Assembly: GCF_008360935.1 (NCBI RefSeq)
Contig: NZ_SRXO01000023.1
Location: forward strand, 39,105-103,104
Reading direction: 5' to 3'
DNA: 64,000 bases
Source: Siccirubricoccus phaeus
GTDB lineage: Bacteria > Pseudomonadota > Alphaproteobacteria > Acetobacterales > Acetobacteraceae
Shown: one piece after another, positions 10,297 through 18,043 of the stretch
Position numbering within the stretch: position 1 is the first letter of the stretch
Layout: every line of letters begins with the position of its first letter
Made by a program: the position numbers and the translations under genes
Notes under the pieces: model-generated
Database searches by the model: none
Told to the model about the DNA's origin: nothing
What the model saw: only the letters and a program-made list of their open reading frames with translations

Positions 10297-10695
10297 TTAC
10301 CCGATCCGCTGCCACCCCTCATACACCGTCTCCCGCGCGATCCGGCCGGCGCGCATGGCGAAAACATGCATCAGGCGCAGCTCCACCAGGCTGCCGACCG
10401 GAACAGGGGCGTTCTCGAAGCCGTCGGCCACCAGGCGGAAGCGGACCAGGCATTCATCCACCACGCGGTCACTGGTGGCGAAGCGGTCGACGGGGGTGAT
10501 CTCCACCTCCGCCATGGCGGCGAACATGCGACGGTAATTCGCCTCGATCGCTGCGTGGCTGGTGAGGGTGAGGGCACGGCTCGGCATCTCCAGCACCACA
10601 TCCTCGGTATAGAGGCCGAGGACGCTGGCGGGGTCCTGGGCTTCGCCGCGGATATGCGCATCCACGGTGGCGAGGTCGGCGGCGATAGGATCCAT
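10297..10695 (-). CDS. NTF2-like / SnoaL-like protein
   Basis: 132 residues with the pattern of a nuclear-transport-factor-2-like cone fold: LATVDAHIRGEAQDPASVLG, LYTEDVVLEMPS, a YRRMFAAM helix, and a final MHVFAMRAGRIARETVYEGW strand pair. Such proteins are small polyketide-cyclase-like enzymes or binding proteins. No catalytic assignment is possible. It is divergent from a MarR regulator, with a perfect palindrome in the 72-bp gap, so it is probably that regulator's target. Confidence 0.75.
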   Translation of the reverse strand: MDPIAADLATVDAHIRGEAQDPASVLGLYTEDVVLEMPSRALTLTSHAAIEANYRRMFAAMAEVEITPVDRFATSDRVVDECLVRFRLVADGFENAPVPVGSLVELRLMHVFAMRAGRIARETVYEGWQRIG

Positions 10696-10731
10696 GGCGG
10701 GCTCCGGAGGTCGTCAGATTGACTGACCGAT

Positions 10732-10752
10732 ATAGACAGATAATCTGTCTAT
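10732..10752. promoter_or_regulatory. Palindromic operator in NTF2-like/MarR divergent promoter
   Basis: ATAGACAGAT-A-ATCTGTCTAT, a perfect 10-bp inverted repeat with a 1-bp centre, in a locally AT-rich spot. It is followed by an extra CTGTC half-like repeat at 10753-10757. Placement between divergent genes and size fit a MarR-dimer operator. Confidence 0.7.
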
Positions 10753-10767
10753 CTGTCAAATGCCGGC

Positions 10768-11205
10768 ATGTCGGAGCGCAACATCACTGCCGATCGGCGG
10801 ACTCTCGGCTTCCTGCTGCGCCAGCCCTATGAGCGGCTGCAGCGGGAGGTGTATGGCGGGCTGGCGGCGCGCGGCTTTCCGGATATCCGGCCGGCGCATA
10901 GTGCGGTGTTCCGGCATATCGCCGCACGCGGCTCCCGGCTGACGGCGCTGGCGGAGCAGGCCGGCATGACCAAGCAGAGCATGGCCTATCTGGTGGAGGG
11001 GCTGGCGGAGGGCGGCTATGTGGCGACCGCGCCCGACCCGCAGGATGGCCGCGCCCGGCTGGTGAAGCTGACCGCCCGCGGCCGGCGCGTCTGGGATGCG
11101 CTGATCGCCCTCTCGGCCGAAGCCGAGGCGCGCATCGCCGCGCGCGTCGGGCCGGCCCGGCTGGCGGAGCTGCGGGCGATACTGGAGGAGCTGGCGGAAG
11201 GATAA
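10768..11205 (+). CDS. MarR-family transcriptional regulator
   Basis: 145 residues with a winged helix-turn-helix: RLTALAEQAGMTKQSMAYLVEGLAEGGYVATAPDPQDGRARLVKLT is split here as recognition helix TKQSMAYLVEGL (about 71-82) and wing DPQDGRARLVKLT. It probably represses the divergent NTF2-like gene and itself through the palindrome at 10732-10752. The ligand is unknown. ATG at 10768 is chosen; a slightly earlier in-frame start is absent. Confidence 0.88.
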   Translation: MSERNITADRRTLGFLLRQPYERLQREVYGGLAARGFPDIRPAHSAVFRHIAARGSRLTALAEQAGMTKQSMAYLVEGLAEGGYVATAPDPQDGRARLVKLTARGRRVWDALIALSAEAEARIAARVGPARLAELRAILEELAEG

Positions 11206-11210
11206 CTCAT

Positions 11211-11271
11211 GGTTTCCAAAGGCCTTTCGGCCTTTGGTGGGGGGAGTTTGAGGGGGGCAAGGCCCCCCTCA
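11211..11271. repeat. Double-hairpin repeat (family B)
   Basis: CCAAAGGCC-TTTC-GGCCTTTGG at 11216-11237 and GAGGGGGGC-AAG-GCCCCCCTC near 11250-11270. It lies between two converging genes and may terminate both. Confidence 0.6.
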
Positions 11272-11277
11272 TGCCGG

Positions 11278-12609
11278 TTATCCGCGATTCGCCCGCTCGA
11301 AGTTCCGCAGCGCCACATTGCCCCGCCGGTTCGACGCCTCCAGCGCCGCCTGGGCGGATTGCTGCCCTTGCAGCGCTTTCTCCATTTCCTCCTGGATGAT
11401 GTTCCGCACCTCCACGAAATTCCCCAGCCGGAAGCCCTTGCTGTTCGGCGTCGGCTCGGCGCGGGAGAGCTGGATGACGGCGGCATCGGCGCCCGGATTC
11501 TGCGTGTAGTATCCCTCCGCCTTCGCCTTCTCATAGGCGGCGAGGGTGATCGGCACATAGCCGGTGTTCTTGTGCCACCAGAGGTCCATGTCGACCTCCG
11601 AGATGAAGCGGAAGAATTCCGCCACGCCGCGATACTCGTTCACCGGCCGGTTGCGGCCGGAGAGCGCCCAGAGGCTGGCGCCGCCGATGACGCCGTTCTT
11701 CGGCGCCGTCGTCACGTCGTCATGGTAGGGCAGCGGCAGGGAGATCCATTTGAACCGCGCCTCCCGCTCCACCCGCGCGCGGTTGCCGGCGGAGTTGAAG
11801 CTGATGGCCGCTTCGCCGGAGGGGAAGACGCCATCCGCTGCATTGTCCCGCCCGCCATAGCGGAACAGCCCGTCCTTCTGCAGGCCGAGGATGAATTCCA
11901 GGTTCTTGCGGAAGAAGGCGCTGGTGAGCAGCAGCTCGGTATCCAGCCCCTCGAAGCCGTTGGACTTGGTGGAGAAGGGCACGTCGTGGATCGCTGCCAT
12001 CTGCTCGAACAGGATCCAGGTCGGCCAGGTGGTGGTGATGGCGACCGGGGCGGCGTTGGCGGCCTTGATCTTCTCCGCCGCGGCGCGGAGCTGCGTCCAG
12101 GTCTTCGGCAGGTCGGTGGTGGAGAGCCCGGCCTTCTGGAAGGCGTCCAGGTTGATCCACATGATCGCCGAGGAGGAGTTGTAGGGCATGGAGATCAGCC
12201 GGCCCTGCGTGTCGCTGTAATAGCCGCGCACGCCGGCGATGTAGCGGGCGGGGTCGAGCTGCACGCCGGATTCGGCCAGGAGCTGATGGACGGGGCGGAT
12301 GGCGGGGCCGGCGGCCATCATCGTCGCCGTGCCCACCTCGAACACCTGGGCGATATGGGGCGGGTTGCCGGCGCGCCAGGCGGCGATGGCGCCGGTCATG
12401 GTGTCGATGTAGCTGCCCTTGAAGCTGCCGACCACGGTGTAGCGGTCCTGGCTCTCGTTGAAGCGCTTCACCTGTTCCGCCACCCGTTCCCCGAGCGGGC
12501 CGGCCAGGCCGTACCAGTAATGGATTTCCGTCCGGGTCTGCGCGCCGGCCAGGTGCGGCGCGGCGAGCCCGAAGGCGGTGGCGGCAAGCAGGCTGCGGCG
12601 CTGCAGCAT
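11278..12609 (-). CDS. ABC transporter extracellular solute-binding protein (UgpB-like)
   Basis: 443 residues. Tat/Sec-type leader MLQRRSLLAATAFGLAAPHL ending at AGAQ. The mature part reads IHYWYGLAGPLGERVAEQVKR and RAGNPPHIAQVFEVGTATMM, typical of family 1 binding proteins for glycerol-3-phosphate or sugars. PYNSSSAIMWINLDAFQKAG and the KNTGYVPITLAAYE region match UgpB-like members. It is periplasmic and delivers substrate to an ABC permease. No permease or ATPase genes are adjacent, so it is an orphan here. The substrate is inferred from resemblance only. Confidence 0.85.
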   Translation of the reverse strand: MLQRRSLLAATAFGLAAPHLAGAQTRTEIHYWYGLAGPLGERVAEQVKRFNESQDRYTVVGSFKGSYIDTMTGAIAAWRAGNPPHIAQVFEVGTATMMAAGPAIRPVHQLLAESGVQLDPARYIAGVRGYYSDTQGRLISMPYNSSSAIMWINLDAFQKAGLSTTDLPKTWTQLRAAAEKIKAANAAPVAITTTWPTWILFEQMAAIHDVPFSTKSNGFEGLDTELLLTSAFFRKNLEFILGLQKDGLFRYGGRDNAADGVFPSGEAAISFNSAGNRARVEREARFKWISLPLPYHDDVTTAPKNGVIGGASLWALSGRNRPVNEYRGVAEFFRFISEVDMDLWWHKNTGYVPITLAAYEKAKAEGYYTQNPGADAAVIQLSRAEPTPNSKGFRLGNFVEVRNIIQEEMEKALQGQQSAQAALEASNRRGNVALRNFERANRG

Positions 12610-12684
12610 GGCGCGGTCTCCCTGGGTCTTGTGGATGGGCGGCGAGGTAGCCGCCGGGCATGACGGAGACGCTACAGAAAAATG

Positions 12685-13872
12685 TCAGTTCGATGAAGCA
12701 GGCGGCGATACCCCCACCAGCTTCGCGTAAAGCGCGGGGTCGGTCGCGCCCTCCGTGCCGAAGAGGAGCACGCGGCTGTCTTCCGCGAGTTCTAGGGCGG
12801 CGCGGCCGAAGCCGTCCCGCGCCGCCAGCAGCAGGCCGGCGAGGCCGGCGACGGCGCTTTCCCCGGCCACCACGCGCGGGGTGCGGGCGGCCAGCAGCTT
12901 CATCGCATCCACGGCGGCGGCGTCCGGCACGGCCATGAAGGCGAAACCGGCGCGTTCCAGCTCCTGCCAGGCGAGCAGGGAGGGCTCGCCGCAGGCGAGG
13001 CCGGCCATCAGCGTGTCCAGCTCGCCCTCGATGGCGGTGGGGGCGCCGGCCTCGGCGCTGGCCAGCAGGCAGGCGGCGGCTTCGGGTTCCACCACCACCA
13101 GCTTCGGGGGTTTTTCGCCGTAGCGGGCGCGCATCTGGGCGGAGACCGCGGCGGCGACGCCACCGACGCCGCCCTGGACGAAGACATGGGTGGGCGGGGC
13201 GGGCAGCGCCTCGGCGGCTTCCTCCGCCATCACCCGGTAGCCCTGCATGACGTCGCGCGGCACCTCGGTATAGCCGGGGTAGGAGGTGTCGGAGACGACG
13301 AACCAGCCCTCCTTCTCCGCCGTCTTCTGCGCCTCCCGCACCGAATCATCGTAGGTGCCGGGCACCACGCGGATGCTGGCGCCATAGGCGGCGATGGCGT
13401 CGCGGCGGCCCTGGCTGACATGCTGGTGCACGAAGATCACGCACCGCGCGCCGAAGCGCTGCGCGCCCCAGGCGACGCTGCGGCCATGGTTGCCATCCGT
13501 GGCGCAGGTGACGGTGATGGCCTGGGTGGCGTCCTTGTACCTGCCCTCGGCCAGCTCCGCGGCGGTGGCGCTGGGGGCGATGTTGCGCTTCGCGAGCTCC
13601 ACCTGCAGCAGCCGCATGACGGCATAGGCGCCGCCGAGCGCCTTGAAGCTGCCGAGGCCGAAGCGGCCGGCCTCGTCCTTGTAATGCACGGAGGCGACGC
13701 GGGCGGCGGCGGCCACATCCGGCAGGGGGAGGAGCGGCGTCGGGGCGTAGCCGGGCCAGGAGGCGATCTCCTCCCGGGCGCGGCGGAAGCCGGATTCGGG
13801 CAAGGCGACCAGGCCGGGCGTGCCGTGATGGCGGTTCAGCAACAGGCGGTAGGGTCGGCGGGGGATGCTCAT
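12685..13872 (-). CDS. dpaL: Diaminopropionate ammonia-lyase
   Basis: 395 residues from ATG at 13870-13872. A fold-type II PLP enzyme: the Schiff-base lysine lies in GRFGLGSFKALGGAYA (about residues 70-85), CATDGNHGRSVAWGA binds the PLP phosphate/substrate, and there is a QGGVGGVAAAVSAQ glycine loop. The DEAGRFGLGSFKALGGAYA pattern is characteristic of DpaL/YgeX, which converts 2,3-diaminopropionate to pyruvate and ammonia. It stands between the UgpB-like gene and marC. The much longer open frame upstream is not coding. Confidence 0.88.
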   Translation of the reverse strand: MSIPRRPYRLLLNRHHGTPGLVALPESGFRRAREEIASWPGYAPTPLLPLPDVAAAARVASVHYKDEAGRFGLGSFKALGGAYAVMRLLQVELAKRNIAPSATAAELAEGRYKDATQAITVTCATDGNHGRSVAWGAQRFGARCVIFVHQHVSQGRRDAIAAYGASIRVVPGTYDDSVREAQKTAEKEGWFVVSDTSYPGYTEVPRDVMQGYRVMAEEAAEALPAPPTHVFVQGGVGGVAAAVSAQMRARYGEKPPKLVVVEPEAAACLLASAEAGAPTAIEGELDTLMAGLACGEPSLLAWQELERAGFAFMAVPDAAAVDAMKLLAARTPRVVAGESAVAGLAGLLLAARDGFGRAALELAEDSRVLLFGTEGATDPALYAKLVGVSPPASSN

Positions 13873-13949
13873 GCGCAGAGTATCGCCCGCGAGGGGCGCC
13901 GGCGCCACGGCCGGGCTCGCCCGCGCGTTGCAACCTCGGCAGCTCCGGG

Positions 13950-14066
13950 ACGGGGTCCGGGGGGGGGGGAAGCCTTCCCCCCGGCGGAGGTGCAGGGTCG
14001 CGGGCACTGCTTGCGACGACCGCCTGCCGGGGACATGGGGGCGGAGCCCCCCTGCGCCGACGCGGC
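13950..14066. repeat. GC-rich hairpin repeat (family B)
   Basis: In the 306-bp gap before marC: a GGCGGAGGTGCAGGGTCGCG block, then GGGGGCGGAGCCCCC near 14036-14052. The same block with the same order occurs at 34604-34692, and inverted at 31640-31745. No gene seen in the gap. Confidence 0.6.
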
Positions 14067-14178
14067 ACGGCCCCCCGGTTTGGCCTTTGCGTCCCCGTCC
14101 CGAATTCCGGCATGCTTCGCCCGTGGCGGGGGCAGGCGGCATGCCGGGGCAGAATGGGGCAGGGGCGGCGCGCGCCCC

Positions 14179-14832
14179 GTGAGCGAACTCACCAACACCT
14201 TCCTGCTGGTCTATGCCGGCCTGTTCCCGATCGTGAACCCGATCGGCGGCGCGCCGCTCTTCCTCGGCCTCACCTCCCTGCGCACCCCGGCGGAGCGGCA
14301 CCTGCTGGCGCGCCGCGTGGCGATCAACAGCGCCCTGCTGCTCATCGGCTCGATGTTCGTCGGCTCTCACCTGCTGGTCTTCTTCGGCATCACCCTGCCG
14401 GTGGTGCGCATCGCCGGCGGGCTGGTGCTGGTCGCCTTCGGCTGGAAGCTGCTGCATTCCGGCCTCGACATCGATGGCGGCGAGGCGGCCAGCCGCAGCA
14501 GGGGCCCGGCCGAATCGGAGTCCTTCTACCCGCTGACCCTGCCGCTGACCGTCGGCCCCGGCTCCATCTCCGTCGCCATCGCCCTCGGCAGCCAGCGGCC
14601 CAGCGAGCATGCCCCCGCCGAGGTGGCGCTGCTCGCCGCGGCCGCGCTCGCCGGCATCCTGGCCATCTCGCTGACCGTCTATGTCTGCTACCGCTTCGCC
14701 GAGACGCTGATCGCCCGGCTGGGCGACAGCGGCATCAATATCGTGGTGCGGCTGTCGGCCTTCATCCTGCTCTGCATCGGCATCCAGATCCTCTGGACCG
14801 GCTACAGCACCCTGCCGCCGGTCCCGCGCTGA
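14179..14832 (+). CDS. MarC family (UPF0056) inner-membrane protein
   Basis: 217 residues from GTG at 14179. Six hydrophobic segments; the N-terminus FLLVYAGLFPIVNPIGGAPLF carries the MarC NPIG signature. The middle FYPLTLPLTVGPGSISVAIA is the second half-repeat (family motif PLAxPLxxGPG). The C-terminus is RLSAFILLCIGIQILWTGY. The function of the family is unsettled; an early link to multiple antibiotic resistance was withdrawn. The gene is monocistronic and followed by repeats. Confidence 0.9.
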   Translation: MSELTNTFLLVYAGLFPIVNPIGGAPLFLGLTSLRTPAERHLLARRVAINSALLLIGSMFVGSHLLVFFGITLPVVRIAGGLVLVAFGWKLLHSGLDIDGGEAASRSRGPAESESFYPLTLPLTVGPGSISVAIALGSQRPSEHAPAEVALLAAAALAGILAISLTVYVCYRFAETLIARLGDSGINIVVRLSAFILLCIGIQILWTGYSTLPPVPR

Positions 14833-14850
14833 CCGGCCGTCCCTGACTCG

Positions 14851-14915
14851 GGGGTTCCAAGGGGTTTTCGGAGGGGGCGTTGCGCGGGACAACGTCCCCC
14901 TCAACCCGGGGCCGG
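14851..14915. repeat. Diverged double-hairpin repeat (family B)
   Basis: GGGGGTTCCAAGGGG followed by GGGGGCGTTG...CAACGTCCCCC, downstream of marC. Resembles 6848-6910 and 11211-11271. Confidence 0.5.
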
Positions 14916-14916
14916 G

Positions 14917-15022
14917 CTAGAGCGGTTTCACACTGACTGTGCAGCGCGAAACCGCTCTAGCTTATGGATTGCAGAGCAGATTCAGGCCTCCGGGCGATGC
15001 CGCCCTCCGGCGATCTGCTCTA
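14917..15022. repeat. Inverted-repeat element, family F copy 1
   Basis: AGAGCGGTTTCACACTGACT at the left end and CCGGCGATCTGCTCT at the right end. The whole of it is closely matched by the reverse complement of 38270-38372. It carries two hairpins (AGAGCGGTTTC...GAAACCGCTCT and AGAGCAGAT...ATCTGCTCT) joined by CTAGCTTATGG. It abuts the stop of the Bug gene. Confidence 0.7.
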
Positions 15023-16000
15023 TTCGACCGAAGCCCCCGAGGCCCGCACCACCGGCGCCCATTTGACCACTTCCTCGCGCATGAAGGCGTCATACTCCGC
15101 CGGTCCCAGCGGTAGCGGCTCCGCCCCGAAATCGCGGTAGCGCTGCGCCAGCGGCGGGTCGCCCAGCGCCGCCACGAACTCCGCCCCCATCCGCTCAATG
15201 ATCGGCCGGGGCGTCGCCGCCGGCGCGGCGATGCCGTACCAGGAGGCGACGTCGAATTCCGGCACCCCAGCCTCCTGCAGGCTCGGCAGCTCCGGCATGG
15301 TGCTGGCCCGCTCCGCGGTGGAGACGGCAAGCGCCCGCAGCATGCCCGCCAGCACCTGCTGCCGGCTGGCCGGGGCGTTGTCGATGGCGAAGAGCACCTC
15401 CCCGTTCATCACCGCAGACATGCTGGGCGCCGTGCCGCGATAGGGCACATGCGTCGTCTCCACCCCGATGCGCAGCCCGAACAGCACGCCGGAGAGGTGG
15501 GAGGAGGTGCCGGTGCCGGCGGAGGAGAAGGTCGCCTTCTCCGGATTCGCCCGAATGAAGGCCACCAGATCCTTCACGCTGCGATGCGGGCTGTCCCCCT
15601 TCACGATCAGCACGTTGGGCATGGCCGCTAGCCGCGCCACGCCCGGCAGGTCCTTCAGCGGGTCGAAGGCGAGGCGCTTGTAGAGCGTCGGCCCGATGCC
15701 GTGGCTGGCGATGTGGTTGATGTAGAAATTATAGCCGTCGCCCGGGGAACGGGCGACGTTCTCCGCCCCGACCATCCCGCCGGCGCCCGGCCGCGGGTCC
15801 AGCACCAGGGGCTGGCCCAGCCTCTCCCGCAGCCGGTTCTCCAGGATGCGGACCAGGATGTCCGAGACCCCGCCGGCGGAGCCGCCGATGACGAAGCGAA
15901 GCGGCCGTTCCGGCCAGCCGGCCTGGGCGCGGGCCAGCCTCGGCACGGCCAGGCCTGGCAGAGTAAGCGCGCCCAGCAGCGCCGCCCTGCGATGCAGCAT
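15020..16000 (-). CDS. Bug family tripartite tricarboxylate transporter binding protein
   Basis: 326 residues with a Sec/Tat-type leader (MLHRRAALLGALTLPGLAV, cleavage near ARAQ). WPERPLRFVIGGSAGGVSDI matches the Bug N-terminus, and GAENVARSPGDGYNFYINH and the PVPYRGTAPSM-like VPYRGTAPSMSAVMNGEV match the TctC fold. It binds a carboxylate or other small acid in the periplasm. No TctA or TctB membrane genes adjoin it, the usual orphan state for this family in Acetobacteraceae and Burkholderiales. The ligand is unknown. Confidence 0.92.
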   Translation of the reverse strand: MLHRRAALLGALTLPGLAVPRLARAQAGWPERPLRFVIGGSAGGVSDILVRILENRLRERLGQPLVLDPRPGAGGMVGAENVARSPGDGYNFYINHIASHGIGPTLYKRLAFDPLKDLPGVARLAAMPNVLIVKGDSPHRSVKDLVAFIRANPEKATFSSAGTGTSSHLSGVLFGLRIGVETTHVPYRGTAPSMSAVMNGEVLFAIDNAPASRQQVLAGMLRALAVSTAERASTMPELPSLQEAGVPEFDVASWYGIAAPAATPRPIIERMGAEFVAALGDPPLAQRYRDFGAEPLPLGPAEYDAFMREEVVKWAPVVRASGASVE

Positions 16001-16062
16001 TCGGGTTTCCTCCCCTGGCTTGACGCCTGGCGGCCCGAGCCCGAAGCCCTGCGGACGTCGCG

Positions 16063-16142
16063 GCTCAGGCCACCGGCCCTTATTTTCGGTGGCCTGCTTG
16101 CCCGTCTGGTGCGCTGGACGTCCAGCGCACCAGGCGGGCAGG
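16063..16142. repeat. Family D repeat copy 2 (diverged)
   Basis: GGTGGCCTGCTTGCCCG followed by the palindromic core GCGCTGGACGTCCAGCGC and CCAGGCGGGCAGG. Related to 3520-3600 and 17955-18043. It lies in the divergent gap between the Bug gene and the monooxygenase. Confidence 0.55.
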
Positions 16143-16222
16143 CCGTCAGGCTGCCCTCCCCCCGGCGTTGACGCAAGTACGGGCAGGCGCGAACCTCACC
16201 CTGATCGGGAAAGGGAACGGCC

Positions 16223-17584
16223 ATGCGCCAGATGCACCTCATCGGCTTCCTGCAGGCGCAGAACTGCACCATCTTCGCCAGCTCCTGGCGGCACCCGGAA
16301 AGCCGGGTGGATTTCCTGACGGCCGACCACTTCCAGGAGATCGCCCGCATCCTGGAGGCCGGGAAATTCGACCTCGGCTTCTTCGACGACCGGCTGTCCA
16401 TGCCGGACCGCTATGGCGGCGACCATCACCACACCATCGAGAACGGGATCCGCTGCGTGAAGATGGACCCGGTGGTGGTGCTGACCATGATGGGGGCGGC
16501 GACGAAGCATCTCGGCCTCGGCTCCACCGCCTCCACCACCTATCACGAGCCCTTCCACATCGCCCGCATGTTCCAGACGCTGGATCTGATGAGCGGCGGG
16601 CGGGCGGCCTGGAACATCGTCACCTCGGTGAATGACGGCGAGGCGGCGAATATGGGCCGCGACGAGACCATGGAGCATGACCGGCGCTACGACCGCGCCG
16701 ATGAATTCGTGGAAGTAGTGCTGGGCCACTGGGATAGCTGGGAGGATGACGCCCTCATCCTCGACAAGGCCAGCGGCCGCTTCGGCGACGGCAACAAGGT
16801 GCACCGGCTGGACTACAAGGGGCGCTACCTGAAGAGCCGCGGCCCCTTCACCGTGCCGCGCAGCCCGCAAGGCCGCCCGGTGCTGATCCAGGCCGGCAGC
16901 AGCGGCCGCGGCAAGCGCTTCTCGGCACGCTGGGCGGAGCTGGTCTTCGTTGCCTATCACGACGTGGAAGCCGGCAAGCGCGAATACGCCGCCTTCAAGC
17001 AGATGGTGGCGCAGGAGGGCCGCGACCCGGACCAGGTGAAGGTGGCGACGCTGTGCAACCCGATCTGCGCCGCGACCCAGGCGGAGGCGGAGGACCGCGC
17101 CGCGCTGATCGAGAAGCTGCCGCTCGAGATCGACAGCCTCTCCCTGCTCTCCGAGGCGCTGAATTTCGACTTCGCCAGCAAGGGCATGGACGAGCCCTTC
17201 ACCGACGCGGAGATGGCGAGCATCCAGGGCATGCATGCGATGCGCGACCGGGTGGTACAGGCGACGGGGAAGAAGAACCCGACGGTGCGCGACTTCATCC
17301 AGGCCACCGGCCGCGGCCGCCCGCGCATGGATATGGTCGGCGGGCCGAAGGAGATCGCCGACAAGCTGGAGGAATGGTTCACCAGCGGCGCCTGCGACGG
17401 CTTCGTCATCGCCGCCACCATCATGCCCGGCAGCTATGCGGATTTCGTGAAATACGTGGTGCCGGAGCTGCAGCGGCGCGGCCTGCACCGCAAGGAGTAT
17501 GCCGGCACCACGTTGCGCGACCATCTCGGCCTGCCGCGCGCCGTGCCCGGGGATTGGCGGGCGAAGAGGCTGGCGGCGGAATAG
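16223..17584 (+). CDS. LLM-class flavin-dependent monooxygenase (NtaA/SnaA/DszA type)
   Basis: 453 residues, preceded by GGGAAAGGGAACGGCC. An FMN-dependent TIM barrel: EIARILEAGKFDLGFFDD, MMGAATKHLGLGSTASTTYH, MSGGRAAWNIVTS and RPVLIQAGSSGRGKRFSARW are family hallmarks of the nitrilotriacetate/dibenzothiophene-sulfone monooxygenases. They use FMNH2 supplied by a separate flavin reductase. No reductase gene is adjacent. The divergent Bug gene may supply uptake of the substrate, an inference from position only. Confidence 0.92.
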   Translation: MRQMHLIGFLQAQNCTIFASSWRHPESRVDFLTADHFQEIARILEAGKFDLGFFDDRLSMPDRYGGDHHHTIENGIRCVKMDPVVVLTMMGAATKHLGLGSTASTTYHEPFHIARMFQTLDLMSGGRAAWNIVTSVNDGEAANMGRDETMEHDRRYDRADEFVEVVLGHWDSWEDDALILDKASGRFGDGNKVHRLDYKGRYLKSRGPFTVPRSPQGRPVLIQAGSSGRGKRFSARWAELVFVAYHDVEAGKREYAAFKQMVAQEGRDPDQVKVATLCNPICAATQAEAEDRAALIEKLPLEIDSLSLLSEALNFDFASKGMDEPFTDAEMASIQGMHAMRDRVVQATGKKNPTVRDFIQATGRGRPRMDMVGGPKEIADKLEEWFTSGACDGFVIAATIMPGSYADFVKYVVPELQRRGLHRKEYAGTTLRDHLGLPRAVPGDWRAKRLAAE

Positions 17585-17589
17585 GCCGG

Positions 17590-17712
17590 CGATGGGGGCG
17601 TTGCCTCCAAACCCCCAGCAGAGGGCGCTGCCCTCTGCACGCCCGGTGCCAGGACCTGGCCCCCAACCCCGGTCTGGGTTCCGGACCGGGGTCCGATCTG
17701 CTGGGGTGTTGG
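17590..17712. repeat. GC-rich hairpin repeat (family B)
   Basis: GCAGAGGGCGCTGCCCTCTGC, then CCAGGACCTGGCCC and a CCGGACCGGGGTCCG region, downstream of the monooxygenase. The 17585-18037 gap holds this and the composite A/D element only. Confidence 0.6.
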
Positions 17713-17717
17713 CCCGA

Positions 17718-18043
17718 GGCGTGACCGGTTGAGGTCGAATCGACCGAGCCGTGATTCACGCCGGCCGAACAATGACCTGGAGCATTTTCAAGTCCGGCGG
17801 AATCGCCGGACGACTCGGGAAATTTGACAGAACAAGGAGCTAAAGCGGGCTCGCCGAGCGCAGGCGTGGTGAAACCGCTCTGGAGGGCGACGGGTGAACG
17901 AAGCTCAACCGATTATGCTCCAGTGTCCCGATTCCGCAGTCCTGCGGATTTCGTTCTCGGGCCACTAGCTTTTGTTTTCAGTGGCCTGCTTGTCCGCTGC
18001 GTTCACTGGAAATCCAGCAAACTTCGCGGGCAGGACACTAGGT
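17718..18043. repeat. Composite A/D repeat (family A copy 4 and family D copy 3)
   Basis: GGTTGAGGTCGAATCGACCG at 17729 begins the A part. The same TTTTCAAGTCCGGCGGAATC insert as 3360-3390 follows, and an A-type end at about 17935. The D part (17955-18043) is the reverse complement of 3520-3600. Its outer edge TAGTGTCCTGCCCGCGAAG (read on the minus strand) includes the stop codon of the DUF4142 gene. Confidence 0.65.

Noticed and set aside
12685..14904. Long 739-codon reading including dpaL
   Set aside because: Only the last 395 codons match a PLP enzyme; the rest is low-complexity shadow upstream.
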